Numbered from the stretch's first letter, positions 1 through 12,046 are shown. The stretch is 64,000 bases of DNA from Hirundichthys speculiger (GCA_018398805.1 JAGFBZ010000693.1:1612001-1676000), one strand, 5' to 3'. Notes: generated by a model from the letters alone, not told the origin. Program-made: numbers and translations.

Positions 1-934
1 TTTAGTGTAATAATTTCTGCTGTTAATTCTTATTTTTAGTTGCATTTTTTTTGTTGTCCATCTGTTGTCCTGTATAAACAATATCAACCACTCACCCATA
101 GAGTTAGCGTTTTCAAACATTAATTTATATTTTTAGTAGATAGTTAAAACAGATTAACCGTTGTAGCTAACATCTAGCTATTTAACTACAAAACATTTCA
201 GCTGTTTATCTGATCACAAGTGACTTGGTAAGTGTGTTCCCACCTGGCATTAACATGTGTACCCAAACGCGTCATGAGTTAATGGATCTGACCGTCCTGC
301 TCTTCCTATGGAAACATTTTGAAACAAAGTAACTGGGCACAACGCTCAGAAACCACCACAAATGGGAAGACTAGAACTTGATTGTGATCATTCTTCTGCA
401 AAATCAAATATTGCCTAAGCTGATAATGTCAATTCAGTCGGTGGTCTCTGAATCCATCCCAGGATGCTTTCATATTCAGACTACAAAGAGAATGTTGATT
501 GAGAGCTGAGGACCACCTTCATCAGTGACCAGATCTGAATCTGTTCTGGAAAGAATTCATGGCCACTTCTGTTCAGATTTACTAGGCCTCACTTTAACGC
601 CAGTTCTGAATGGAGGTCAAAGAGTGCTTCTTATTGTATGCATGCAATCTATATGCAGTATATAGCATTTTGTTTAAACAGTCATACCCATATGAGTATA
701 TCAGGGGCCACTCTGGGATTCAGTGTACTGCCCAGGGGCACTTCGAAACATTCCAGGGCTGGGAGACGACCCACTCCACTCACTGAACCGTTGAATAATA
801 ATTTCAGTTGCTTTCAGATCTGTTAAACTAAACTTTTAATGACTGGTAACTGCTGAAGTACCTTATTGATTACTGCTAAGGATATACACATGTACATTAC
901 ACATCCTTACCTTATTTCACCAACTGTTCTGCAG
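1..934. other. Presumed intron upstream of a last exon; no gene seen
   Basis: AT-rich sequence with scattered stops in all frames. It ends in a pyrimidine-biased stretch and a CAG acceptor (931-934) directly before the coding frame at 935. The part from about 225 to 640 has the feel of a dispersed fish repeat, but I cannot define its ends. Intron status is inferred from the acceptor only. Confidence 0.4.
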
Positions 935-1102
935 GACTTTTTCCAGTTCGCTACTGGACCTGGTATGGACACCACCCTGCGGAAGAGAGCAGAGAAGTTC
1001 AAAGCCCACCTCACCAAGAAATTCCACTGGGATTTTGATGTAGACTTGGATGACTGTGCACCTGTGGTGGTGGAGCTGCCTGAAGGTGTTACAGTGGACT
1101 AA
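935..1102 (+). CDS. Last coding exon of an unidentified conserved host gene (55 codons plus stop)
   Basis: An open frame begins right after a splice acceptor (TGTTCTGCAG ending at 934) and runs 55 codons to TAA at 1100-1102. A second in-frame acceptor choice is TTCCAG ending at 946. The peptide starts [12 protein letters not shown], continues with a basic amphipathic stretch ([16 protein letters not shown]) and an acidic stretch (DVDLDDC), and ends in VVVELPEG and a short tail. Its balanced composition and clean acceptor set it apart from the chance frames around it. Two AATAAA signals follow within 300 bases, as expected of a terminal exon. An upstream in-frame ATG exists at 866, but the frame before 935 looks intronic, so I place the exon start at the acceptor. 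I do not recognise the protein family, and earlier exons lie outside the window. Confidence 0.65.
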   Translation, partial: DFFQFATGPGMDTTLRKRAEKFKAHLTKKFHWDFDVDLDDCAPVVVELPEGVTVD

Positions 1103-1403
1103 AACTATTCTCCTCAGACCCTTCTGGTTTTCAAGAAACTCTAGCCACTGCTGTGGCTAAAGTTAAGTCACCACATATTTTTGTGTTTTATCAGCAGATT
1201 TTATGTGGGGACTGTAAAACATCTTACATACATGCACAAAGTTTGTATTGGTCATGCATATCAGTGAAATGGGATGGTTTTTTTTTTTTTAAACATGCTT
1301 TTGTCTTTCAGTTAAATGTTATACATACAGCTCCCTTAAATAAAAACAGGACTTTTGAAACGTCATGACTGTGTGTTGGTATAATTTCATAATTAATAAT
1401 AAA
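1103..1403 (+). promoter_or_regulatory. 3' UTR with two poly(A) signals
   Basis: The stop codon is followed by about 300 bases of AT-rich sequence with AATAAA at 1339-1344 and again at 1398-1403. Either could direct cleavage of the transcript ending in the exon at 935-1102. The position is as expected for a vertebrate terminal exon; actual use is inferred. Confidence 0.5.
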
Positions 1404-1526
1404 CGTTTCTATTCTTCTGAGGAAGAGTTATTGCTTTGCCCTCCACTAGATGGCAGGCATTAACTGTTTGTGAGGAAGTTCAGGCCCCTCCTGTGGATCA
1501 ATATAAAGTAGACGTTTAGATGCCAA

Positions 1527-1908
1527 CACTGCAAAAAAAGGGGGTCTTCAAACAAGATAAAACACTACATCTAAGGAAAAAGGTTCTCAAAACAAGTGAA
1601 AAAATCTGTTCATGCTGCAAGATAATTTCACTTGATAAGATTTCTTAAATTAAGATTGTAGGAACACTTATTTCTAGATTTAAGAAAGGTATAATTGATG
1701 AGGAGGAAAAACGTAATACATCTTATTTTAAGTTAATTGTCTCATTTTAGGATTCCCTGCCTGTTTGGGACAAAAAAGTAAAGTTTTACTTGATATAAGA
1801 TTATACTGAGACTTAAAATAAGAAAGTAATTATTAAAACAAGAAAAAATATCTGACGCTTCTAAATGTAAGTTATTTTTTCTTGGTAAGAACCAAATAAT
1901 TTGCAGAG
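1527..1908. mobile_element. Non-autonomous repeat with CACTGCAAAA ends
   Basis: The left end reads CACTGCAAAAA (1527) and the right end TTTGCAG (about 1902-1906), an imperfect inverted pair. The interior has repeated runs of the type AACAAG/CTTGTT and AAGATAA, typical of short DNA transposons with such ends in fish genomes. It has no coding capacity, and I found no clear target duplication. Confidence 0.45.
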
Positions 1909-2740
1909 CAGTCGCAGAAAAGAAAGCTGCTGTTTTTAGAGCTGGGGGGTATTAGGACCTCACTGGGCTTTGGGAGTGGAGGTTTTCACTACAGTTTATC
2001 TTAACTAAAGATAAAGAAGAACATCTGCAGGGTACAAAAACACATCTTAGTGACAATGATGTTCAGTGTGCGCTCTGTGTGACTGAATCATTCACACGGT
2101 AGTTTTCCTCTTCTCGTCTTTAGCCTCTTTCTTTCCAGCAGGAATTCTTTGACTTGCACCTCCATGTGACTTTCTGACCACAAGGCTTCTGTGAAGAGGA
2201 CAAAGGGTGTCTAATGCAATTATGTAAGTCAATAGACCGGGCTTGTTGATCAAGATTGAAATGTCAATACACGAAATCCATTCTCTTCCCAGAAGACTGA
2301 TGGTGTTGTGAAATAGTTTGAAATGCGAGGCTTTGTGATGAAAAGTTCTTTCTTGAAAATTTATGCACAACTTCAAATGAGATCACTCTTTTTTTTTGTG
2401 GTCAACTGTGAGGCCTCTGAAGTTATGCACTAGTAGTTTTGTTTTTTCATTCTTTTGAATACAATTGGAACAAACAGCTTGGAGCACATGGTGGAAACAC
2501 CACAACATAAATGAGTGTATGTCAGAGTTATGTTGATACACGATCCTCTCTGGGGACAGTATAATGTACATTGTTGAAGAACACAGTCACATAAATTGAT
2601 TTGGAGTTTTCTGATGTTCTTGGTATTCCAGGCTCTCAAGAACTGCATGAATTACAGCCTCTAGTCATGTGCAAAAGTTACTACCTGCTGTTTTTTTTTT
2701 TCTTTTTTTTTTGTTGTTTTTTTTTCATCATATGTATAAA
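1909..2740. other. No gene seen; T-rich tract at 2690-2727
   Basis: Short chance frames only. A broken poly(T) run at 2690-2727 may be the reversed tail of an old retroposon, but no body is recognisable beside it. Confidence 0.5.
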
Positions 2741-4015
2741 ACAATAAAAATTACTTGATCATAGTGGAATGGTTCAGTCTTAAGCAAATACAGCCTCAGA
2801 TGAGCCATGCCACTTTTTTCACTGCGCTATAATTTATTCAGCAAAAACAAATAAAACCAGAGGGAAAAAAAATCCAAAACAAATCATGTTGCTGTTAATC
2901 ATCTGTCCTTGATTAGCATATTAACAGCATATGTGCAGACCTCTGTAAAAGCAGATGTTTTTGTAGCTTGCTGCTCTGGAGCCTTCCGGTGTGTGTTAAC
3001 ACAATGCCAAGAAGGAAAGACATAAGCACTGATATTAGAGGAGTAATTAGTGTTGCACAACAAATTGAAAAAACATTATAAAACCATTTCTAAACAACCG
3101 GGAGTTTATTCAACAACTGCATTAATTATTCAGAAGTGGAAAGCATTCAAGACATTCTTTTGCCATAAGTGTTCCCAAGCGACAATGCTCAGAGAAACAG
3201 TCAAGAGCCACATACTTCTCCTCCCTGTGCATGTTAAATGGTTAAGTCCATTACAAGATATTTAAAAGAAGGCTTTGGTTTGTTTGGAAAGGTTGCTAAG
3301 AGAATGCCTCTTCTGACCGAGGTTGGCAAAATGGCACCTGAACAAACCACAAGACTTCTGAAAATAATGTCCTATGAACAGATGAGATTAAAATAGAGCT
3401 GTTTGCCCTCAATGCCCACCATGTTTGATAAAAGCCAAATAGTGTTTTAACAGAAACACCTCATACTTACTGTCAAGCACAGCATTTGAAAGGGTGATGA
3501 TTTGGGATTGTTTTCAGCCACAGGACCGAGGGACCTTGCTCTACCGTGCACTACCGTGCACTGTGTCAACCATTAGCTCTTCTTTGTATATCAGAATATT
3601 TTAGAAGCAATGTGGGGCCGTCTGTTCAATAGCTGAAGCTTGGTTGAAATTGGGTCATGGAACAGGGCAATGATCCAAAGCACAGCAGCAAATCTACATC
3701 AGAATGGAAGAAAAAGAGAAGAATCATGATTGTGGAATGGCTCAGCTAAAGTTCAGTCCTCAACTGAATTGAAATGCTGTGGCAGGACCTTAGGAAAGCA
3801 CTGAATAATTACTGCTAAAGGTAGATCTATTGTATCATGAAGGTACTAAGTATTGCTCATATACCTTTCTCTTTTTGACTTCATTAAAATAAATAAATAA
3901 TGACACTTAAAAAAACTAACCTGTTGTTCTTCTGAGGTTGTGTTTACCTAATAGTAAGACCCACAATGATCAGATTTTTTTTTTTACACTAAAAACATTG
4001 GATTAGAAGTGGCCC
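2741..4015 (+). mobile_element. Tc1-like DNA transposon, degenerate (copy A)
   Basis: The segment carries a decayed Tc1/mariner transposase gene in plus orientation (see 3004-3825). It is followed by the AT-rich 3' region usual in one fish Tc1 family, including AAATAAATAATGACA and GAGGTTGTGTTTACCTAA near 3890-3955. The same 3' region recurs in the fragment at 37205-37565. The outer limits are approximate because the terminal inverted repeats are too worn to see. Confidence 0.7.
3004..3825 (+). pseudogene. Tc1-like transposase pseudogene
   Basis: It starts at ATG 3004 with MPRRKDISTDIRGV and runs 25 codons before a frame break. The next frame holds the paired helix-turn-helix, with YKTISKQPGVYSTT followed by IQKWKAFKT. 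Further on the DDE region is visible in pieces: the GGG.MIWGCF-type core is reduced to a run reading VMIWDCFQPQD near 3500, and the QDNDPKH-type segment lies near 3665. A segment corresponding to SPDLNPIEMLWRDL lies near 3740-3790. At least three frameshifts and several stops are present, so it cannot make an enzyme. Such transposases cut at the inverted ends and insert at TA. Family identity is confident; the exact subfamily is not. Confidence 0.75.
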
Positions 4016-7000
4016 GCACTAACCTTTGCACACAACTCTACGGCATAGCAGACAACTTTCAGTGGACACTCCTGCTATGTCTCTCCTATGGCCTCTATTT
4101 TCCTACTATCTCTCATATTTGTTCTTTTCGGTGCAGCCACCTCGGGAGGTGAAGCACACTGTGAAACACGCTGCGTTTACTGTGCAGAACCTCAAAGCCT
4201 CGCAGGCCTCATCAGTCACAGTGGGGCTTTCTCCACACTAGATGTGTGTTTGCCATTTCCATGGAGTTTGCTGGCTGCTCACTGTGCCAGAGTAAACACA
4301 AGCACCTCTGTTTCTTTCTCAGTCACTTACTCACCCCACCCCCTCCACCCCCTTCTTTTCATGGCAAAAACTACGGCGGTTTAGTGAAGTACATGCATAT
4401 GTGCGTCCATCTTCACCAGAGAGTCCGGTTGTAATAATTTCTGACTCAACAAATCTGATCATGTCAGTATTTGCAGCACACGGATTTATCAAATTTTTGG
4501 ACTATCAGTGATAAACTGCAAAATATCAGCATCAACACAGGCATTTGGCAGCTACGTGTATTTCTCTCTTCAAATTAATTGATACCATGCCATTTAAAGT
4601 GGAAGGCTTTTCAGATGCAACACTAAAAACAAACAGTTCCTCGTGAAGGTTAAATAACTTGCACCCATACATTAAATGTGATGTCAGGAAAGGTTGGAAC
4701 ATCTGCGGCGTGGACTGCTTTCCTGTCCATGCACAGCTGCTCCCAGCTGCTACTTTCTCCCACAGTTTTAACTTATCATGAGCCTCCATGTCTGCCTCAT
4801 AAATAAGACTGTGCTGATGACTACATTTTAATTCCTCTGTAATCCTTTTCTTGCTACAGCACCAGCAGGGCCTTCACATGTTCGACTCACATGACCCAAG
4901 TGGGAGTCAGGCACGTGTACATTTTCCCCGGGTACGCATAGAAGTGCGTGTGCAAGTTTTTGCGCTCTGTTGCGCAGACACATGGACAGGGTCGGGTTGG
5001 CGGGGCGCTAAAGGCAGGGACGAACGAGGTTAAAAATCCCTCCTGGAAAATTTGGGAGAAAGTGAGTGAGTGTGTGAACAATGTGCTCTGTTATGGTGAT
5101 CTGCTGAAGTGATTAAAGGCAGGAGCTAAAAACGAGGCGGTAGACCCTTTGAGGTCTCATCAGCAGGCATGTGTGTGCCTTTCTGATCTTGCACTACTTA
5201 AGGACACAACAGCTGGCCAATAAATTTCTCAGCCCAAGCAACTAAATGGGTAGAGGTGAAACAAGTACATGCTTTGATTAGCGCGCGCATACGTTGCTGC
5301 TCAACGGAGGCATAGATCACCTCCACTGTCATGTCTCACTCTTGTCACAGAGCTCATGTGTCTGCGCTCCACATCATCCATAGGGGCTTAACTAAACACT
5401 GGGTGGTCATTGGGAGTCAAGCACAGCTTAAACAAACCACAGTAAAAACCTTTCCTGGTTAGCTTCCCCCCCACTCTCAGACCATCAGATATCTTTCTTA
5501 CCCCCACCTGTCCATCAGATGACTGATCTCTGACTTCCATTTATAGTGAGCCTGTGTTGTCTTTGGCTGTGGCTCCCAGAGCATGAACTCTCACAGACAC
5601 AGTCACAGCAGAAAGGGTTTGAATACCCCTTCAAGCTAAACCCACACCATCCTTCTTTCTGCTGCTCACTTTCCCCCTCCTTAAGCCTATTTTTCTGAAA
5701 CATTAGCGTGTTTGTGCGAGGTTGCTCTGAGGTTGAAGCAGACCCCTCCTGGTAGCCTCACACCCAAGGGAGAGCCCGCTGAATGGTTGGAGGTTGGAGA
5801 GGAAGGGCAGGAGGGAAACCCCGCAGCAGACCGAGCCTTTGAGATTGCAAGACGATAAACGCATTCATCACCCGCTGTTCTCCACTGGGTATTAAATTCA
5901 TTCATGTTTTTTTCTACCCTTTTCTGCTTTATTTCAATTTCCTCTGCTTTTTTTTTTTGCCTTGCTCCTCTTCAACCTCTGCTGCCCACATTTCACCTTC
6001 TGAATAATTCACCATTTTTTTATGTATTATTCAGACTTTTCTCTTCCACACACTGCTTTTGTCTGCTTTGACTTTTTTCTATCCTTTCATGATTAAATTT
6101 AGAAAACTCTCCTCTGCGTTCTGAAGGACTATCCTTCTGCCAGCCTGTTCTCCTGCATACTGCGTATGACATTTGACATCAGCTTGGGAAAGTATTTCCA
6201 CAGTGGAACCAAAGATGGAATTCAGTGATATTTTCCTGTAAGCCAAAGAATTTATGAGAGCCATTAGATGCCAATAGATGCAAGTATTTAAAACGACTGC
6301 AAATGCCAGAATGTGCACAGGACTTCATGTGGCTGAACCTCTGATTGAATGCAAGATTGATATACTGTAGTTCAGGTAGCAGCTCAGGCCGATTAGTGGT
6401 TTTAAAGGATAACTTATTGCATTTTTTTTTTTTTTTTCAAAAGTTGACATGATTTTCTGAGGTCTAAATGAAATGTCTGTGACATGGTTTGGTGGAAATA
6501 GCATAGAGATATAGTACAAAACTCCCCATTTAACCATGTTTTCACATCTTTGTTCGTACCAGCCACTGAACATCTTGTGCATCTTTTGAAATCAGTGTTA
6601 TAATCTTGCACAACCCACTTCCACGGAACAGCAAATGCTTCACAGCGTGAACTCAGTTGGAGAAAGAAAAGATGGGAAGGCTGATTGATTTCACTCTAAT
6701 TTGGGTTAGAGTAAAATAGACTAAAACTAAATGACTGGATAGCGTTACGTCAGAGGTTTTGAAGTGCTAGCCCCTTCAGACAGCCAAACATGTGTTCTCA
6801 AGCAAGGAATAAATCATTTTTCATATCTGTTATTTAAAGGTGATAGTTTGATCTCCAGCTGCTCCTTTCAATACCTCAGTCAAGACTCTAGAAAAAACAT
6901 TTATTTTCCTTTTTCTTTTGACTTAAAAAAAAAAAAATAATTTATCAATTAGCAGGAAGTTCTGAAAAAAAAAAAAAAACTACTGTTAGCACCAAACAGT

Positions 7001-8798
7001 TCTATGAAATATCCTTGCATCAACCCTACTCATTTTTTAATGTCTATTTGTTTTGGCAAATAAGGACACTTTTAAAAGGCTGAAGAAAAATATCCCCTCT
7101 TTAACTCCCAAATCACTACTCTTTCCGCTTGTCTCATTTATTTACCCCCTCTCCCCCAAATCTATTTCCATTTCCACTTTCTTCATCCCTCTGCTTTTCC
7201 CTGTCTGTGACCCAAGCTGAGTTGTGGGACCATCATCCAGAGCAGAGCGGGGAGCGTCGGGTCTCATCTGTTACATTTCTGCTCCAGGAATGTAAAAACC
7301 CCAGCAGCCTTAAATTCCCCATAATCAACAGCAGATGAAAAAAGAAAACAGAAACATCATCTCTCATCAGAAGGTTTATTGAATAAATAACTCTTAATTA
7401 GCATCTTTTAAAAAGCCTTTCCATCTCTCTTTCCAGCTTTAAGTCTTCTTCAGTATCACTGGCCAGAAATCTAGAACTGACGAAGCTCATTGCTGCTAAT
7501 CTGGGCCCTGACTGTCTGCTCTCTGATCCAGCTGCTGTCACCACTACTATTAAATCTGTCTAATAGAACGGGCTTCTGTCAGTGCGTGTGTGTGTCTTTA
7601 AGAGTGTGTGTGTGCGCATGGGTCCACATTGTGGCCGGGGTCACTGGAGCCAGGTGGCCACATGTTTGACTCACACTGGGGAGGCTGCTATTCTATCAAA
7701 TTTTAAACTGCAAACAATAAACGTAGTGATTTTATGAAACGCTACAATCTGAGACAAAGCTGAAGACTTGACAGCAGATGTATGGAAAAGACTTTAGAAA
7801 AAGACATAACCAGGAATGAGACATTTTGTTTGTATGTTCAGGATTTGTTGAATATGACCAAGATGGTTTAAGCTTCTCCCAAATGTTAATGTTGAAAAAA
7901 GAAAACGTTTGAAAAAGAGATGGTGTGTCTGGATCTGATATGTGTTCCAGTGGCTAAAAACTGATGAAGTTGTAGATGAAAATTCAGTTGGTAAAGCAGG
8001 GTGAAATTGGCTGTATCTTAAAAAGTGGGACATTGTAATAACTAAAAACTAAGATCCATCTTATTTAACAATATAAAGATATTTTGAGCCACAACCCAGA
8101 AACATGTTAGCTGTGGTATAGTTGTGGTATGCCGGCTAAGTAAGAGGCTTTAGTTACCCAACACAAGTCACAAACAACTTGCAGAAGCTCCTGATCCGCC
8201 ATGATGTCATCAAAAGCTGCAAAAGCTGTGCAGCAATTTTTTTGTCCATAAACACTTCAGCAGACCTAGTGGGAGAATAACTCATACATTTGCACTCTTC
8301 ATACTTTCTCTGTGTATTCCTCTCACATTTTGCAGTGTGGTCCTATTTCTCTGCTTAGTTGCTTTGTCTGCTGCTGGAATTAACTTCTCAGACTTATGCT
8401 GGCCAGTAAACAGACATGGGCCCTGGTCCCAGTCTGGATCAGCTCCGTGCTTGGTCCCTGGGTCTTTTCCATGTCCACACTACTACTATAATCCACAGCT
8501 GGCTAATGAAGGTCAGGCTCTGACTGGCCACAGGATGCCTTCACAAAGGCTATTAAAGTCTCCTGAGAAGAGCTGATATTAAATTACCTATCATACCTCT
8601 CTTTTTTATCCTCAACCTCACTTATGCTCTTGAGGTAAAATTAAACTGTGGTGTAGTTTATGTACTCGAGCGGACAGTATACAGCAGTGGATGGCGCATT
8701 CTCAATCTACGCATGTGTGGCATTATTTTTTTCTTTTTCTTTTTTCCCCCAGGTAGGCTGTCAGAACTTGACAGGCATATTCATCCTCCAGTTCAGAC
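4016..8798. other. No gene seen (4.8 kb)
   Basis: No frame has recognisable protein features and no transposon ends are clear. It contains several poly(T)/poly(A) runs (5949-5960, 6421-6438, 6925-6937, 6966-6979) and one GT tract. It may be intergenic or intronic. Confidence 0.5.
7587..7616. repeat. Interrupted (GT)n microsatellite
   Basis: Two GTGTGTG runs are separated by a short TCTTTAAGA-like spacer. Confidence 0.7.
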
Positions 8799-9201
8799 TT
8801 AAAGGTGGGGTGGGTGTTGTTTTTTTGCAACACTTTTTACAATATTGCCTGAAAACCTTTTCACATTTCCATTGCACCCACTGAAATAAAATGTTTGCAA
8901 AAAAAACTAAACATTTTGGTCCAGTCTAGAAGGTATAATCAGAGAAAAACTCTGACCAATCAAAAAAGTGATCATCACTATTTTGATTGGCTGCCTAATA
9001 CGTCCATCAAATATCACCCCTCCCTCCCTCCCTCCCTATGGTTCATGCAGTCGTGAATCATGTGAAGGCGTGGTTTCGAGGGGTGAGCTGAAGAGGAGGA
9101 GGCGGAGCCTTTGGGAGGAGGGAGGGAGTGTATATTTTCAAAATCTCACTTGAGTTGGATTGCTGGAACCGTTTTTCAAACAACACCTACTCCACCTTTA
9201 A
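8799..9201. mobile_element. TTAA-flanked MITE
   Basis: The ends form an inverted repeat: AGGTGGGGTGGGTGTTG on the left and, reverse-complemented, AGGTGGAGTAGGTGTTG on the right. Both are bounded by TTAA (8799-8802 and 9198-9201). TTAA target duplications are known for piggyBac and Kolobok superfamilies; AGG-type ends would fit Kolobok better, which is inference. The 400-bp interior has a CCCTCCCTCC repeat (9019-9034) and no coding frame. Confidence 0.75.
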
Positions 9202-9747
9202 GGGTTTTCATTCCTGTTGTTTGTTGAAGGAATATGTCAATTTAAAGCATTAAATATTTAGCCTCAGAGCTCACTCAGGCACATGGAGCTGGCTGTACAG
9301 AAGTATGTATGTATGTACAGTCATGCGAGATGAAGATCTGCCTTATGGCTGAACATATTCTACCCCCACTGTCCTTCCTGCATCCCCAACAACAGGGCTG
9401 CCAGGATTCCAAAGAAAAATCTTTGTATTCTCAAGACGAGGCTGAAAAACAATAATGAATGGCTGTAATTTCAATGATCAAACCACACGGCTCAGGATCC
9501 TTTTACAAAAACACGTTTCAGGTTTAGTAAATATGGAACTGAAGTGAAGCAGAAAACTGTCCTGTAGTCTGACAAATCAAACTTTGACTTGCTTTGGACA
9601 ATAAGGACCTTCTTGCTGCCAAAGCTGGTCCACCATGGTGTGAAGATGTATTAGCATTTTCCAGAGAATGACTTGCTGATTTCAGCAAGACTTTGTCAAG
9701 ACATATTCTCCACGAACTCTATGTGCTAAACTGTCCTGGCTGCAGCC
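9202..9747. other. No gene seen
   Basis: Contains a short GTAT tandem run near 9302-9315 and nothing else I can assign. Confidence 0.5.
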
Positions 9748-10007
9748 CAGGGGCCTCATGTTCTAAGACTTGCGTGGTTTTCATCCTTAATCTTTACGTG
9801 GAAATTTCCATTAACACAAAACGATTCAGATGTAATAAACCTAGCGTAAAGGCGAATCCACGCACATTTTCTTAGTACATTGCAATCAACTTGAATTGAG
9901 CGCACACGCATGAGAACAACACTCCGCCCAGTCTCCTCCCTCAAATAGAACAATCTGAATGTGATGTATAAACCGGCATGGAAACCCATTCATTCAAAAC
10001 AAAGAAA

Positions 10008-10207
10008 ATGGCAAAAGGAAGCTGAAAAAGAGATATTTAACTGCGTGTGAACTCAAACTCTCTTTTCTGAAATTGAGGCCTGGAACTTTTTTTTTTTCTT
10101 TTGGCACTTTGGCTTCTGGAATAAATAGTAAAAGGAAAAAAATGGAGTGGGTGTGTGTGATTGAAGCCCTGCGGTGGGGCTCATCTTTTATGACTATTAA
10201 AAATAAA
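10008..10207 (+). pseudogene. Myb-like accessory gene of Harbinger element 1 (broken)
   Basis: From ATG 10008 the sequence reads MAKG followed by a shifted KRYLTACEL-like stretch. In another frame it then gives INSKRKKMEWVCVIEAL (10118-10170), resembling the KRKK..EW..I..AV core of Harbinger Myb/SANT-like proteins. Frame breaks and the MITE inserted at 10208 destroy it; a KKSDRKVEGRQ stretch just after 11071 may be its continuation. In intact elements this protein binds DNA and helps bring the transposase to the ends. Confidence 0.5.
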
Positions 10208-11071
10208 TACTGTATTTTCCGGACTATAAGCCCTACTTTTGTCCCACGCTTTAAACCATGAGGCTTTTTAAAAGATGCGGCTTTTCTATTAATTTTTCTT
10301 CAGCCCTCAGGGGGCACTCTAGCAGGAAGTGCAAAAAAAGTGCAAAAACCCAAAAAACAAACCGAGTAGTTAAAGGCTATTCTGTTTTTGTTAAGTAGCC
10401 TATGTTGGCTATGCTACCCTACATTCATTTTGTGAGCATCAATACCTTTATTATTGGACAAACTGATTAATCCAGGTGTGTCTGACCATTGTGGCTACTC
10501 AGACACATCTGGATTTATCAGTTTGTCCAGCCAGTTTGTTGGTTTCTCAGCGGATTTCAGGGTTCTGAGCGGATCCACCGCAGAGGTAAGGTTTTAATCA
10601 CAGATGCGGACCGGACGCAGCGTGGAGCCAGCAGGTCCGGCTCCAAAGCGGATCCGGCACTGAGTGCAAGTGGATCCCGATACGTGTCCGTTTTGCGGGT
10701 CTGTTCCGGATGTCTTGCTGTGTGGGGTGGTTTCAGTACACAGGAGGAGGAAAAAATAAAGCAACTTGGCTTTAGTGTACAGGAGGAAAATGAATAAAAC
10801 CATCAAAATTGACTTTTCTGGGTTTTTTTTTTTCTTTCTGATCAGCACTTTTACTGCCGTGTTACGGGCACTGTTCAGAAACAATCAGTTCAGGTATGTG
10901 AATAAACACTTATGGTACAAAATCTTTCAATGTAAATATCTTATTTCTCAGCCTGGATACCGGCGGCTTATAGTCTGGTGCGGCTTATATGTGACAAAAT
11001 ATATATTTCGTTTAAATTTTAATGGGTGCGGCTTATATTCAGGTGCGCTTTATAGTCCAGAAAATACGGTA
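10208..11071. mobile_element. TA-flanked MITE nested in Harbinger element 1
   Basis: The terminal inverted repeats are CTGTATTTTCCGGACTATAA at the left and the inverse of CCGTATTTTCTGGACTATAA at the right, bounded by TA (10208-10209, 11070-11071). The right half has repeated GCGGCTTATA/GTGCGGCTTATAT motifs, known from a widespread fish repeat whose ends begin CTGTATTTTCCGGACTATAAG. The frames inside are not protein-like. Confidence 0.8.
10456..10528. repeat. 30-bp near-perfect hairpin inside the MITE
   Basis: The left arm 10456-10485 and right arm 10499-10528 pair at 28 of 30 positions with a 13-base loop. The arms begin GGACAAACTGAT and end ATCAGTTTGTCC. Confidence 0.85.
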
Positions 11072-11166
11072 AATGAAAAAAAGTCAGACAGAAAGGTGGA
11101 GGGGAGGCAGAGACTAGCTGTGCAAAGTGTGGTCAGAGCATAGATGGTGGATCTGGGTCAATGATC

Positions 11167-11355
11167 TCACACCATTGCCCCACATTGTGTAGGCACAATG
11201 CAAGACTCCTTGTCAAGGTAATATCGGAGCACCTCCCTGGTCCTATCAAGGCAGCGCTGCCAACTTTTCAACTGCTCAATCACTCTACAACTGCCTGAGA
11301 ATGCCAGTTCCACTCTTGGGCAGTCTGTGGGATGGTGAGGGGGGTTAACAGCCAC
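11167..11355 (-). pseudogene. Harbinger transposase C-terminal remnant
   Basis: Read on the minus strand, a 62-codon frame contains CLDRTREVLRYYLDKESCIV, reminiscent of the segment just before the HNI/HNM motif at the end of PIF/Harbinger (HARBI1-like) transposases. The expected CCVLHN motif is worn away to TQCGAM. It lies convergent to the Myb-like remnant of the same element, the usual two-gene arrangement. The short match makes this a moderate-confidence call. Confidence 0.4.
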
Positions 11356-12046
11356 GTCTTCAATGGATAACCACTGTCACATGATGCGTATGATTTTATA
11401 TGATCTGAATATTTGGTTTATTGAGAAATTGCTCCTGTAAGGCTCATGTGTCTACATTAGATAAAATATTTAATGATTGAAAATTTTGCACCATGTATAT
11501 TGCGAATCGCAATCCAAATCTGAGAACCAAAGCCCTGAATCAGAGAAGGAAACTCAGAATCTCACAATCAAATTCTGTAAACAAGAAAACAATAATTTTT
11601 CTCTGTTTCTCGCTTCCAAAAGTTCTAAAACCATCTCCGTCTTCCAACTATCTCTCAGTTGCGTTTTGTCTATTCTTGCTTTCGATTCTAAAAGAGCGTC
11701 AATGATATTGCACTCTTGGTTTCAGATTCAGTTTTCCTTTGCTGATTCAGGGCATTTTTTTCTCAGATTTTCGATTTTGATTTGCAATACACATGCTGCT
11801 GAATTGACGCCAGACTTTCATGCATGGTGGGGTACAAATACTTGCATGAAGTGCCGCACATTCTCACGTTCATTTCACTTTAGTACATCTGAAAGTTAGC
11901 CTGGAAAATGAACTTTTTCGCGTGCATGCAAGGTTAGTACATGAGGCCCCAGGTATGTCACCCATGGAAAACATTTAGCCTATTAGAAAATAAATACAAC
12001 TAAGAAGGGCCTGGAACCACAGTAATTGTTCCTGTCAGGTTCCAAC

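Larger units (their letters stand above)
9748..11952. mobile_element. PIF/Harbinger-like transposon 1, split by a nested MITE
   Basis: The left end is GGGCCTCATGTTCTAA (9751) and the right end is its inverse, TTAGTACATGAGGCCC (to 11949). The 3-bp duplication CAG flanks both (9748-9750, 11950-11952), the target size typical of PIF/Harbinger. Inside are remains of the two genes such elements carry: a Myb-like frame on the plus strand from 10008 and a transposase tail on the minus strand near 11167-11355. A second TA-flanked element (10208-11071) has landed in the Myb-like frame. Without it the element would be about 1.3 kb, close to the neighbour at 12050-13283, whose ends resemble these. Confidence 0.8.

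Noticed and set aside
7129..7338. Possible exon ending in a splice-like CAGGAATG context
   Set aside because: The frame begins in low-complexity Pro/Ser/Leu and has no conserved domain or convincing donor.
10766..11143. 125-codon plus-strand frame
   Set aside because: It spans the right end of a MITE and its flank, so it is not a conserved gene.
11477..11899. 140-codon plus-strand frame
   Set aside because: It lies in the 3' part of Harbinger element 1, is Ser-rich without motif, and overlaps another chance frame.
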